The notes below the pieces were generated by a model that did not search any database, had not been told where the DNA came from, and saw only the letters and a list, made by a program, of their open reading frames with translations. This document shows positions 1 to 7,232 of a DNA stretch of 64,000 nucleotides, piece after piece. Position 1 is the first letter of the stretch. Each line of letters starts with the position of its first letter. Position numbers and translations under genes: made by a program. This DNA comes from Microbispora amethystogenes (GTDB lineage Bacteria > Actinomycetota > Actinomycetes > Streptosporangiales > Streptosporangiaceae), in contig NZ_BOOB01000042.1 in NCBI RefSeq assembly GCF_016863015.1, positions 1-64,000 on the forward strand, written 5' to 3'.

Positions 1-448
1 CGGTGTCGTACACGCAGTGACCCGCGGTCGCGACCAGGTTGTGGTACTTCGACTGCACCGAGGTGGCCGAGCACCAGTGGGGGCGGTGGTCCGCGCCGAT
101 GAAGAACACCTTGCCCGTGGTCTTGGGCAGGTTCACGTTCTTCGACTTGGACGACGACTTCTTCTCGTCGCCGATCGCCGGGACGGTGCCGGGCTTGCTG
201 TCCGCGGACGGCCCGCCCTTGGAGATGTGCTTGGCGGCGACCTTGGTCTCCACGCCGTACGGCTTGGCGTTGACGAGGTTGGCCTTGTTCTCGCCGTACC
301 AGAACGCCGCGACCTGCTGGGCGGCCATGTTGCTGCTGGCCAGCGTGTCGTGGGAGATGTCGTTCCCGGCGTGGGCGGCCGGGGAGGCGACAACGGCGGA
401 GGCCAGGAGGCCGGCCGCCATGCCACCGAGGGTGAGGGTGCGCTTCAA
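1..448 (-). CDS. Secreted trypsin-like (S1 family) protein, paralog A, cut by window edge
   Basis: The N-terminal 149 residues of a secreted protein are present; the rest lies beyond the left edge. A TTG start at 448 is chosen because a GGGAGAA ribosome site lies just upstream and the same TTG is conserved in the neighbouring paralog. The first 28 or so residues form a signal peptide ending in AHA. The visible part is almost identical to the start of the complete paralog at 1189-2838 and contains the TAGHC motif, so the catalytic histidine of an S1 peptidase is present. The Asp and Ser regions cannot be seen. The two genes are a tandem duplication in the same orientation. A perfect Crp-type palindrome lies 251 bases upstream. 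Confidence 0.85.
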   Translation of the reverse strand, partial: MKRTLTLGGMAAGLLASAVVASPAAHAGNDISHDTLASSNMAAQQVAAFWYGENKANLVNAKPYGVETKVAAKHISKGGPSADSKPGTVPAIGDEKKSSSKSKNVNLPKTTGKVFFIGADHRPHWCSATSVQSKYHNLVATAGHCVYDT

Positions 449-698
449 GAGGGTTCTCCCTTGGTCTGTCGTGGGGCGCCACCTGCGCCCCATGCGTCAG
501 TAAAGGACTGATAAGCAAAGTTATAAGAGAAATCGGGAGGATCAACGGTGTTTGGGTGAGCGAACCATCGCACTCCGTGATCATCGGCCTCTTGGGGCCC
601 TCTGACCGATTCTGAGATTTTGCTGTGTTTCGCCTGTTAGGAGTGTGAATCTTCGGCCGAATCCGGGGCTGCTCGCAAGATCCCTTAGGGCCGCTCAA

Positions 699-714
699 TG
701 TGACCTAAATCACA
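699..714. promoter_or_regulatory. Crp-type operator upstream of paralog A
   Basis: TGTGACCTAAATCACA matches the Crp/Fnr-family consensus TGTGA-N6-TCACA in all ten defined positions. It is followed by a CACACC...GAAACC context that also occurs at the second site (3075-3090). It lies about 250 bases upstream of the paralog A start, in a non-coding stretch. Confidence 0.6.
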
Positions 715-719
715 CCAAA

Positions 720-951
720 GAGACGAAACCAGAAAGCATGGTGATCACGTCTGAGTTGCCTGCCGCCGTGACGGTGGGGTCTCGGCGCGGCTCGGGCCGT
801 CCTGGAAGCGGTGTGCGGCGCCGCTGAGTCGCGACGAGCCTTGAGAGGGTCTCCGCACGGCAGGAGAAGCGCGTACGGCCGTCAGGCGCGCGCTCAGCGC
901 GACCGGCGAGGAGCGGGCGCGCGAAAGGGAGGACGGCCGCCGAAGGAGACG
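720..951. other. Non-coding spacer between paralog A promoter and repeat array
   Basis: No convincing gene is seen on either strand. The short open frames here have arginine- and alanine-rich translations typical of shadow frames in high-GC DNA. It lies between the upstream region of paralog A and the tandem repeat array downstream of paralog B. Confidence 0.5.
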
Positions 952-1124
952 CCCGAGACGACGGCGCAGATACCCGGAAGTGACGGTGTAGATGCCCGGA
1001 AGGGACGGTGTGGATGCCGCGAGGCGCGGTGGAGACGCCTGGAAGCGACGGCGGAGGCGCCTGGAAGCGACGGCGGAGGCGCCTGGAAGTGACGGCGGAG
1101 GCGCCGCGAAGGGCGGTGGAGATG
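952..1124. repeat. Tandem repeat array, eight 21-22 bp units
   Basis: Eight degenerate head-to-tail units of 21 or 22 bases follow the theme CCTGGAAGCGACGGCGGAGG. Boundaries fall near 952, 973, 995, 1017, 1038, 1060, 1082 and 1104. The units at 1038 and 1060 are identical and the one at 1082 differs by one base; the outer units are more diverged. The period is about two helical turns. The array is intergenic, between the terminator of paralog B and the upstream region of paralog A. Confidence 0.85.
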
Positions 1125-1137
1125 CCGCCGGAAACAC

Positions 1138-1166
1138 GAAAAGGGCCCGGCTGGATGCCGGGCCCC
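1138..1166 (-). terminator. Rho-independent terminator of paralog B
   Basis: A perfect 9-bp stem GGGCCCGGC/GCCGGGCCC (1143-1151 and 1157-1165) with a 5-base loop is followed on the minus strand by TTTT. It starts 24 bases past the stop codon of the gene at 1189-2838. Confidence 0.85.
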
Positions 1167-1188
1167 TTCGGGATCAGTCTGGGACAGA

Positions 1189-2838
1189 TCAGACGATCTT
1201 GCCGGACCAGTTGCCGGCCGCGGCCTTGTAGACGCCGTAGGTCTCACCGTCGAAGTACGGGGAGACGCTGGTGTCGATCCGGTCGTTCTTGTCGGTGTCG
1301 GCGAGGCCGATGGTCACACCGTTCAGGTAACCGAGGCGACGGGCGCTCTTGTACTGCAGCAGCCAGGACGAACCGATGGCGCCCTCGCCCGTGAAGGAGG
1401 ACTTGACGCCGACCAGCTCCTCGCCCTTGACCGCGGCGGCCGAGGCGGCGAAGGTCTTGCCGTAGCTCCACTTGAGGGTCGCACCCGAGAAGGCGTTGTT
1501 GCCGTCGGGGTGGTATCCGCTCGGGTAGCCGAAGACGAAGACCGAGCTGCCGATCTTCTGGTTGTAGGCCAGGCCCTGACCACCGACGTTGTCGCCGAGG
1601 CGGCCGACGTCCTTCAGGGTGATCAGCGGGCCGTGCCCGTGACCGCGCAGGCTGTTCACGTAGAAGGTCCGCTTGAAGTAGCGGTACTCCCGGCGCCCGG
1701 GCCAGCTGGGGGTGGGCGTCGCGGACGGGGAGGCCGAGGGCGTCACCGAGGGCGTCGCGCTGGGCGAAGGGGTGGGAGTCGCGCTCGCGGACGGGCTCGG
1801 CGAGGGGCGCCTGCCCACGAGGCCGGCGGGCGCCGCGTCGCGGTCGCCGTGGTCACCACGACCGTGGTGGTCGTCACCGTGGTGGTCGTCGCGACCACGC
1901 ACTTCCTTGCGGAAGTACAGGGTCTTGCCGTCCTCGGTGTACCAGTCCCGGTTGCTGTCGTACTCGCGGCCGGTGATCTCCCTGGTCACGACGCTCGTGC
2001 CCTGGGCCCAGGGGCCGTTGCCCGTGAGGTCCTTGCCCCTGTTCTTGGCCTGGAACTCGCGGATGCTGATCTGGCGGACCAGCGTGCGGTCGTCGTGCCC
2101 GCGGCCACGACGCTCGTCGCGACCGTAACGGTCGTCACGGCCGTGGTGGTCGTCGCGCCCGTGGTGGTCGTCACGGCCGTGGTGGTCGTCACGGCCGTAG
2201 CCGTCGTCGACCACGGTGGGAAGCACGCCGTTGTACACGGTGACGAACGCGTAGTCGCGGTCGCCGTCCTCGTAGACGTCGTAGTCGTAGTGGGTGTAGG
2301 CCGTCTTGCCGACGTAGATGCCCCACGGGGTCTTGCCCTGGTAGTAACCCGGGACGAACACCCAGCGGTCCAGCGTCGCGCGGTTCGACTCGGTGTCGTA
2401 CACGCAGTGCCCGGCCGTGGCGACCAGGTTGTGGTACGACGACTGCACCGAGGTCGCGGTGCACCAGTGCGGCCTGTGGTCGGCGCCGATGAAGAACACC
2501 TTGCCCGTGGTCTTGGGCAGGTTCACGTTCTTCGACTTGGACGTCGACTTCTTCTCGTCGCCGATCGCCGGCACGATGCCGGGCTTGCTGTCCGCGGACG
2601 GCCCGCCCTTGGACACGTGCTTGGCGACGACCTTGGTCTCCACGCCGTACGGCGTGGCGTTGATCAGGTTCGCCTTGTTCTCGCCGTACCAGAACGCCGC
2701 GACTTCCTTGGCGGCCAGGTTGGTCCCGGCCAGAGTGGCGGCGCGGTGGTCGGAGCCGGCATGAGCGGCGGGGGAGGCGACGACGGCGGAGGCCAGCAGG
2801 CCGGCCGCGACGCCACCGAGAGCGAGCGTGCGCTTCAA
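1189..2838 (-). CDS. Secreted trypsin-like protein, paralog B, probable pseudo-protease
   Basis: This is a 549-residue secreted protein. The TTG start at 2838 is preferred over ATG at 2871 because AGGGAG sits just upstream and the TTG is shared with paralog A. The order is signal peptide (1-28), S1-peptidase N-terminal half with TAGHC (His about 144) and DRDYAFV (Asp about 195), a His/Asp/Arg-rich repeat of HGRDDH units (about 212-250), a second charged stretch, a Pro/Ser/Thr repeat (about 335-362), and the C-terminal half ending in LGYLNGV and SPYFDG motifs. Where related actinobacterial proteins have GGSSGGPWL, this one reads GEGAIGSSWL, so the catalytic serine aligns with Ile or Ala. It probably does not cleave peptides by the usual mechanism. 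The His/Asp-rich insert may bind metal (inference). Confidence 0.85.
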   Translation of the reverse strand: MKRTLALGGVAAGLLASAVVASPAAHAGSDHRAATLAGTNLAAKEVAAFWYGENKANLINATPYGVETKVVAKHVSKGGPSADSKPGIVPAIGDEKKSTSKSKNVNLPKTTGKVFFIGADHRPHWCTATSVQSSYHNLVATAGHCVYDTESNRATLDRWVFVPGYYQGKTPWGIYVGKTAYTHYDYDVYEDGDRDYAFVTVYNGVLPTVVDDGYGRDDHHGRDDHHGRDDHHGRDDRYGRDERRGRGHDDRTLVRQISIREFQAKNRGKDLTGNGPWAQGTSVVTREITGREYDSNRDWYTEDGKTLYFRKEVRGRDDHHGDDHHGRGDHGDRDAAPAGLVGRRPSPSPSASATPTPSPSATPSVTPSASPSATPTPSWPGRREYRYFKRTFYVNSLRGHGHGPLITLKDVGRLGDNVGGQGLAYNQKIGSSVFVFGYPSGYHPDGNNAFSGATLKWSYGKTFAASAAAVKGEELVGVKSSFTGEGAIGSSWLLQYKSARRLGYLNGVTIGLADTDKNDRIDTSVSPYFDGETYGVYKAAAGNWSGKIV

Positions 2839-3074
2839 GGGGAAACTCCCTGGTCTGTCGTGAGGCGTCACCTGCGCCCCAAGCGTCAGTAAAGGAACGA
2901 AATGGAAAGGTATCTGAGAGAATCCTGGGAAAGGGGGTATTTCGCCTGACCAGATTGCGGGGGTCGCGGCACCGCGTCGGCGGCCGGAGGGCTCTGGCGT
3001 GGTCGTTTCCGCTGATCATGACGGGTGGATCCCCCTCGTTATCACGCTGGGTGATGGATCGGTCCAGCTATGGA
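2839..3074 (-). promoter_or_regulatory. Upstream region of paralog B
   Basis: Non-coding leader and promoter region of the gene starting at 2838. It resembles the upstream region of paralog A, sharing a TTTACTGACGC segment about 50 bases before the start. No confident -10/-35 pair could be fixed by eye. Confidence 0.4.
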
Positions 3075-3090
3075 TGTGACAAACATCACA
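3075..3090. promoter_or_regulatory. Crp-type operator upstream of paralog B
   Basis: TGTGACAAACATCACA is a perfect TGTGA-N6-TCACA palindrome, 237 bases upstream of the paralog B start. The spacing mirrors that of the site before paralog A. The six central bases differ between the two sites while all ten consensus positions are kept, which argues for selection. Confidence 0.65.
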
Positions 3091-3166
3091 CCTGGCGATG
3101 AAACCGGTTGTCGCTCACAACTCGTCCGAGATTGCCGCGCCGACACCTCGGGCCGGCGCCCAAGGG

Positions 3167-3196
3167 GAACGGGTGCCGCCTGAACGGGTGCCGCCT
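3167..3196. repeat. 15-bp direct tandem repeat at the end of the MarR gene
   Basis: GAACGGGTGCCGCCT occurs twice head to tail (3167-3181 and 3182-3196). The second copy overlaps the stop codon of the MarR gene. It is probably a local duplication with no clear role. Confidence 0.7.
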
Positions 3197-3731
3197 AGCG
3201 GAGCCCGTTGTCGAGCGCGTCCGAGGGGGCGTCGAAGGGCACGAGAAGCGTGCGCAGCAGCCGGGCGAGGGCCTGCTGCTCGTGCTGGTCGAGCCCGGCC
3301 AGCAGTTCGCGCTCGCGTCGCAGCAGGTCGGCGAACGCGGCGTCGACCCGGTCCATGCCGGCGCGGGTGAGGCGCACCAGCACGCCGCGCCGGTCCTCGG
3401 GGTCGGGGCGCCGGGTGACCAGCCCGGCGGCGGCGAGCCGGTCGATGCGGTTCGTCATCGTGCCCGATGTCACCAGGGTGGCGCGCAGCAGCGCGCCGGG
3501 GCTCAGTTCGTACGGCTCGCCGGAGCGGCGGAGCGCCGTCAGCACGTCGAACTCCCACGACTCGATGTCGTGGGAGGCGAAGGCGGCCCGGCGCTCACGC
3601 TCGAGGTGCCGGCTCAGGCGGGAGACCCGGCTGAGCACCTCAAGCGGTGTCACGTCCAGGTCCGGGCGCTCCTGCTTCCAGGCCGCGACCAGCCGGTCCA
3701 CCTCGTCTTCGGCGGGCCTCGAGAAGGTCAT
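3195..3731 (-). CDS. MarR-family transcriptional regulator
   Basis: This 178-residue protein has the MarR winged-helix architecture. The recognition region lies around VTSGTMTNRIDRL (about 88-101), followed by the beta-wing stretch DPEDRRGVLVRLT. It is transcribed divergently from the trans-aconitate methyltransferase gene. The 83-base gap between the two starts holds a large inverted repeat, so it probably represses itself and the methyltransferase. A close paralog at 37161-37661 is arranged the same way beside an EamA transporter. The ligand is unknown. Confidence 0.88.
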   Translation of the reverse strand: MTFSRPAEDEVDRLVAAWKQERPDLDVTPLEVLSRVSRLSRHLERERRAAFASHDIESWEFDVLTALRRSGEPYELSPGALLRATLVTSGTMTNRIDRLAAAGLVTRRPDPEDRRGVLVRLTRAGMDRVDAAFADLLRRERELLAGLDQHEQQALARLLRTLLVPFDAPSDALDNGLR

Positions 3732-3748
3732 GCGCCGAGTCTAGCTTT

Positions 3749-3797
3749 TCTTGACATCGAGATATCTCGCGCGATATCGAGTATCTCGACATCAAGA
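3749..3797. promoter_or_regulatory. Probable MarR operator between marR and tam
   Basis: Imperfect inverted repeat with 16-base arms, TCTTGACATCGAGATA (3749-3764) and TATCTCGACATCAAGA (3782-3797). Only two positions differ when one arm is reverse-complemented. Between the arms is a further run of ATATC/CGCG palindromes. It fills the divergent promoter region. Confidence 0.65.
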
Positions 3798-3814
3798 TAA
3801 TCGAGGAGGCGAGC

Positions 3815-4573
3815 ATGCCTGGGGACATCTGGGACCCGGAGGTCTACGAGCGCTACGCGGCCGAACGCGGGAGGCCCTTCCACGAACTCGTGAGCCGGAT
3901 CGACGCGCGGTCGCCCGGGTACGTCGTCGATCTCGGCTGCGGCACCGGGGAGCTCACGGCGACGCTCCTCGCCCGGTGGCCCGGCGCGCTGGTCCACGGA
4001 GTGGACGCCTCACCCGCGATGATCGGCAGGGCGCCGGCGGGCCTCGGCTTCGAGGTGGCCGACGTACGCGACTGGCGTCCGTCGCGGCCGGTCGACGTGA
4101 TCGTCTCGAACGCGCTCCTGCAGTGGCTCCCCGAGCGCCGCGACCTGCTGCGCCGGTGGCGGGACTGGCTGGCCGACGACGGGTGGCTCGCCTTCCAGAT
4201 GCCCGGCAACTTCGACGCGCCGAGCCACGCCGTCGTGCGCGAGCTGTGCCGTACGACCTGGCGGGCCGAGCTGGGCGACGTGCCGCGCGGGACGACGGTG
4301 GGGGAGCCCGAGGAGTACGTGGACCTGCTCGCCGGTCTCGGCCTCACGGTGGACGCCTGGGAGACCACCTATGTCCACGTCCTGCGGGGGGAGGACCCGG
4401 TGCTGAACTGGGTCAAGGGCACGGCGCTGCGGCCGATGCTCGACCGGCTGCCGCCCGAGCGGCACGCCGCCTTCCTCGCCGACTGCGCGCGGGCCCTGCG
4501 GGAGGCCTACCCGCCCCGGCCGTACGGCACCCTCTTCCCCTTCCGCCGCATCTTCGCCGTCGCCCACTCATGA
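3815..4573 (+). CDS. tam: Trans-aconitate 2-methyltransferase
   Basis: This 252-residue cytosolic class I SAM-dependent methyltransferase has the length usual for Tam. The family methylates trans-aconitate, a spontaneous by-product of cis-aconitate that inhibits aconitase. The SAM-binding motif I is VVDLGCGTGELT (about 32-43), followed by an acidic VHGVDASPAM motif and the ALLQWLPER segment typical of Tam. The ATG at 3815 has a strong GAGGAGG site. It is divergent from a MarR regulator and shares an operator with it. Sequence alone supports the family; the substrate is inferred from overall likeness. Confidence 0.85.
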   Translation: MPGDIWDPEVYERYAAERGRPFHELVSRIDARSPGYVVDLGCGTGELTATLLARWPGALVHGVDASPAMIGRAPAGLGFEVADVRDWRPSRPVDVIVSNALLQWLPERRDLLRRWRDWLADDGWLAFQMPGNFDAPSHAVVRELCRTTWRAELGDVPRGTTVGEPEEYVDLLAGLGLTVDAWETTYVHVLRGEDPVLNWVKGTALRPMLDRLPPERHAAFLADCARALREAYPPRPYGTLFPFRRIFAVAHS

Positions 4574-4589
4574 ACTCACCCGGAGGGGG

Positions 4590-4720
4590 AACCGAGCGAT
4601 CCGGAGGGGCGCGCCGCCGATCTGGACTGAGGAGCGAGGAACGAGCGACGAGGGCTGTGTTCTTCGCGCGCCTCCGGCACGACCGGGCGGGTGTGAGCGC
4701 CCCGATGGTGAGCGGGAAAC
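4590..4720. repeat. Dispersed intergenic repeat, copy 1
   Basis: About 130 bases nearly identical to 16297-16435. It carries imperfect inverted arms CCGGAGGGGCGCGCC (4601-4615) and GCGCGCCTCCGG (4666-4677) around the core GGACTGAGGAGCGAGGAACG. It lies between tam and the CYTH-CHAD gene. No open reading frame is shared by the copies. Confidence 0.8.
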
Positions 4721-4777
4721 ACTGTTCATTTTGGCGTGGCAGTATGACGGCCCGACCGGGAGGCACTTGGGGGAACG

Positions 4778-6238
4778 GTGGCGCTTGAGATCGAGGACAA
4801 GTTCGACGTACAGGAAGACTTCGCCCTGCCCGACCTGGGCGGAGTGCCGGGATGCGCGCGGGTGGCCGAACCGCTGTCACACCGGCTGACCGCGGTCTAC
4901 TTCGACACTCCCGATCTGCGCCTGGCCGCCCGGGGCGTCACGCTGCGGCGCCGGCGCGGCGGGGACGACGAGGGCTGGCACCTCAAGCTGCCCAAGGCCG
5001 CGGGCGCCCGCGAGGAGATCACCCGGCCGCTCACCCGCAGTGCGAAGACCGTCCCCGCCGAGCTGGCGAGCCTCGTCCTGGCGTACACGCGGGGCGCCCC
5101 GCTGGAGCCGGTGGCCCAGCTGGAGACCCGCCGTTCCATCGCGCTGCTGCTCGGACCCGAGGACGCTCCGCTCGTGGAGGTCGCCGACGACCGGGTCAAG
5201 GGCACCGTCCTCGGCGACGAGCCGGTGGTGCGGCGCTGGCGGGAGGTCGAGGCCGAGATCAAGGAGGGCGACGCCGAGATCCTCAAGAAGGTGGGCAAGC
5301 GGCTGCGTAAGGCGGGCGCCGCCCCCTCGGCCAGCGGGAGCAAGCTCGCACGGGTCCTCGGCGACCGGCTCCCCGCTCCGCGCCCGGCGACCCGGCCCGA
5401 GCCGGGCTCCGTCGGCGAGGTCGTCGTCGGCTACCTCCGCGCCCAGGTCGCCGCGCTCGCCGCCCAGGACCCCCGCGTACGGCTCGCCGGGGAGGACGCC
5501 GTGCACCAGGCGAGGGTGGCCTGCCGCCGGCTGCGCAGCGCGCTCAAGGCGTTCAAGCGGATCGTCGTGGAGACCGAATCCGTGCAGGAGGAGCTGAAGT
5601 GGCTCGGCGAGGTGCTGGGCGAGGCACGTGACCTGGAGGTCATGCGGGCACGCTTCGCCGGCCGTCTCGACGCGGTCGACCCCCGGCTCGTCACCGGCGA
5701 GGCGCGCCGCAGGCTGGGTGACGACCTGCTGGCCAGGGAACACGACGCGTACGACCGCATCCGGGCCGCGCTCAGCGGCGAGCGTTACTTCGCGCTGCTC
5801 GACGCCCTCGACGCGCTGGCGGCCGACCCGCCGCTGACGGCGGCGGCGGGCAGGGACGCGGCCACGGCCCTGCCGAAGATCGTGGACAGGAACTGGCGGC
5901 GGGTGGTGGACGCCTACGACGCGGCCGGGCGCGCGGAGGAGGGCGAGGAGCGCGAGACGGCCATGCACGAGGTGCGCAAGGCCGCCAAGCGCGCCCGCTA
6001 CACCGCGGAGGCGGCCGGCATGTCCGGGCCGGCCAAGCGGGCCAAGCAGGTGCAGACGGTGCTCGGCCGGCACCAGGACGGCGTGGTCGCCCAGGACACG
6101 CTTCTGGAGGAGGCCGCCCGGGCGCGGGAGGCCGGGGAGGACACTTTCACCTACGGCGTGCTCGCGGGCGTCGAGAGCGCCGAGGCGGCCCGCGCCCACG
6201 AGGAGTTCCCCGCCGTGTGGGCGTCCGTCACCGGATGA
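4778..6238 (+). CDS. CYTH and CHAD domain protein (polyphosphate-associated)
   Basis: This 486-residue cytosolic protein has two domains. The N-terminal CYTH (triphosphate tunnel) domain, about 1-200, opens with the ExExK signature EIEDK (residues 4-8); family members bind or hydrolyse inorganic triphosphate and related compounds. The C-terminal CHAD domain, about 210-480, is helical with conserved histidines and basic residues (for example VHQARVACRRLRSALK and MHEVRKAAKRARY) and is known to bind polyphosphate. The GTG start at 4778 follows GGGGGAA closely. It converges on mutT1 and ppk, which supports a polyphosphate-related job. Whether the CYTH part is catalytic cannot be decided here. Confidence 0.88.
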   Translation: MALEIEDKFDVQEDFALPDLGGVPGCARVAEPLSHRLTAVYFDTPDLRLAARGVTLRRRRGGDDEGWHLKLPKAAGAREEITRPLTRSAKTVPAELASLVLAYTRGAPLEPVAQLETRRSIALLLGPEDAPLVEVADDRVKGTVLGDEPVVRRWREVEAEIKEGDAEILKKVGKRLRKAGAAPSASGSKLARVLGDRLPAPRPATRPEPGSVGEVVVGYLRAQVAALAAQDPRVRLAGEDAVHQARVACRRLRSALKAFKRIVVETESVQEELKWLGEVLGEARDLEVMRARFAGRLDAVDPRLVTGEARRRLGDDLLAREHDAYDRIRAALSGERYFALLDALDALAADPPLTAAAGRDAATALPKIVDRNWRRVVDAYDAAGRAEEGEERETAMHEVRKAAKRARYTAEAAGMSGPAKRAKQVQTVLGRHQDGVVAQDTLLEEAARAREAGEDTFTYGVLAGVESAEAARAHEEFPAVWASVTG

Positions 6239-6320
6239 CCCGCCGGCCCACGCGCCGCGTCTCCACGGCCACCGCGGCCGGTTCACGGTTGACGCGCCAG
6301 GCGCCCGCCTCGCCGGCCGG

Positions 6321-7232
6321 TCAGGTCACGTAGCGCTCCAGTGTGACCGCCTGACCGGCCGCGTGGTGGAGGACGGCGAAGCCGCCCTTGGCGATGGCGA
6401 GGTCGGCGGACCGCGCCCGGTGCAGCGCCTCGCCCGCCGTGCCCAGCAGCGCGGGCAGCACCTTGCCGTGGCTGCACAGCACCGCCGCCTCCGCCGCGGC
6501 GAGCGACTCGCGCACCAGGCGTTCCGCCTCGCGGGGGTCGTAGCCGCTCTCCGACAGTGCCTTCTCCTTACGCACCTCCAGGCCGCGCCGTTCCGCGTAC
6601 GGCCCGATCGTCTGCGTGCAGCGCCTGGCGTGCGAGCTGACGAGCCGTTCCGGCCGGTACGCCCCGAGCACCGCGGCCAGGATCTCGGCTTGGGCGCGAC
6701 CCCGCTCGTCCAGCGGGCGGTGGTCGTCGTCGCCCTTCCACTCCTGCCGGGAGCCCGCCAGCGCGTGCCGCAGGAAGATCAGCGGGGTGGTCGTGAGCGG
6801 TGCGGCGCGGACGGCCCGCAGCAGGCGCCTGTCCCATCGATAGGTGAGGCGCCGCACCGCCTCCTCGATCGGCAGCCAGACGACCTCGTCGACCTCCTTG
6901 TCGATCACGGGGCCGTCGCCGCCCGCCGCCCGCCCGTCACCGGGGTCGCGGGCGAGCCAGTAGTCCACCCGCTTGAGCCGGCCGTCCTTCAGGTAGTGCA
7001 CCGGCGGGAGCGCGCGGCCGAGCACGACCCGCAGGCCGGTCTCCTCCCGCACCTCGCGCAGCGCCGCGGCGATCACGTGCTCGCCGTGCTTGAGCTTGCC
7101 CTTGGGCAGGCTCCAGTCGTCGTACGCCGGCCGGTGGACGAGCGCGATCTCCGGATCGGCCTCCTCGCCCCGCCAGACGACCGCCCCCGCTGCTCTGATC
7201 ACTCGTGCCGCCCTGATCACCGCGCCGAACAT
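6321..7232 (-). CDS. mutT1: NUDIX hydrolase with C-terminal histidine phosphatase domain (MutT1-like)
   Basis: This 303-residue protein has an N-terminal NUDIX domain with a complete Nudix box from G45 to L67 (GKLKHGE...REVREETGL). A C-terminal phosphoglycerate-mutase/SixA-type phosphatase domain carries the LRHA motif. This two-domain layout is that of mycobacterial MutT1, which acts on oxidised guanine nucleotides and on diadenosine polyphosphates. The start ATG at 7232 overlaps the ppk stop as TGATG, so the two are translationally coupled. The ppk-mutT1 neighbourhood is also found in mycobacteria. Confidence 0.9.
   Translation of the reverse strand: MFGAVIRAARVIRAAGAVVWRGEEADPEIALVHRPAYDDWSLPKGKLKHGEHVIAAALREVREETGLRVVLGRALPPVHYLKDGRLKRVDYWLARDPGDGRAAGGDGPVIDKEVDEVVWLPIEEAVRRLTYRWDRRLLRAVRAAPLTTTPLIFLRHALAGSRQEWKGDDDHRPLDERGRAQAEILAAVLGAYRPERLVSSHARRCTQTIGPYAERRGLEVRKEKALSESGYDPREAERLVRESLAAAEAAVLCSHGKVLPALLGTAGEALHRARSADLAIAKGGFAVLHHAAGQAVTLERYVT

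Noticed and set aside
973..1124. Repeat array considered as a CRISPR
   Set aside because: Units are directly adjacent with no unique spacers, and no cas genes are present.
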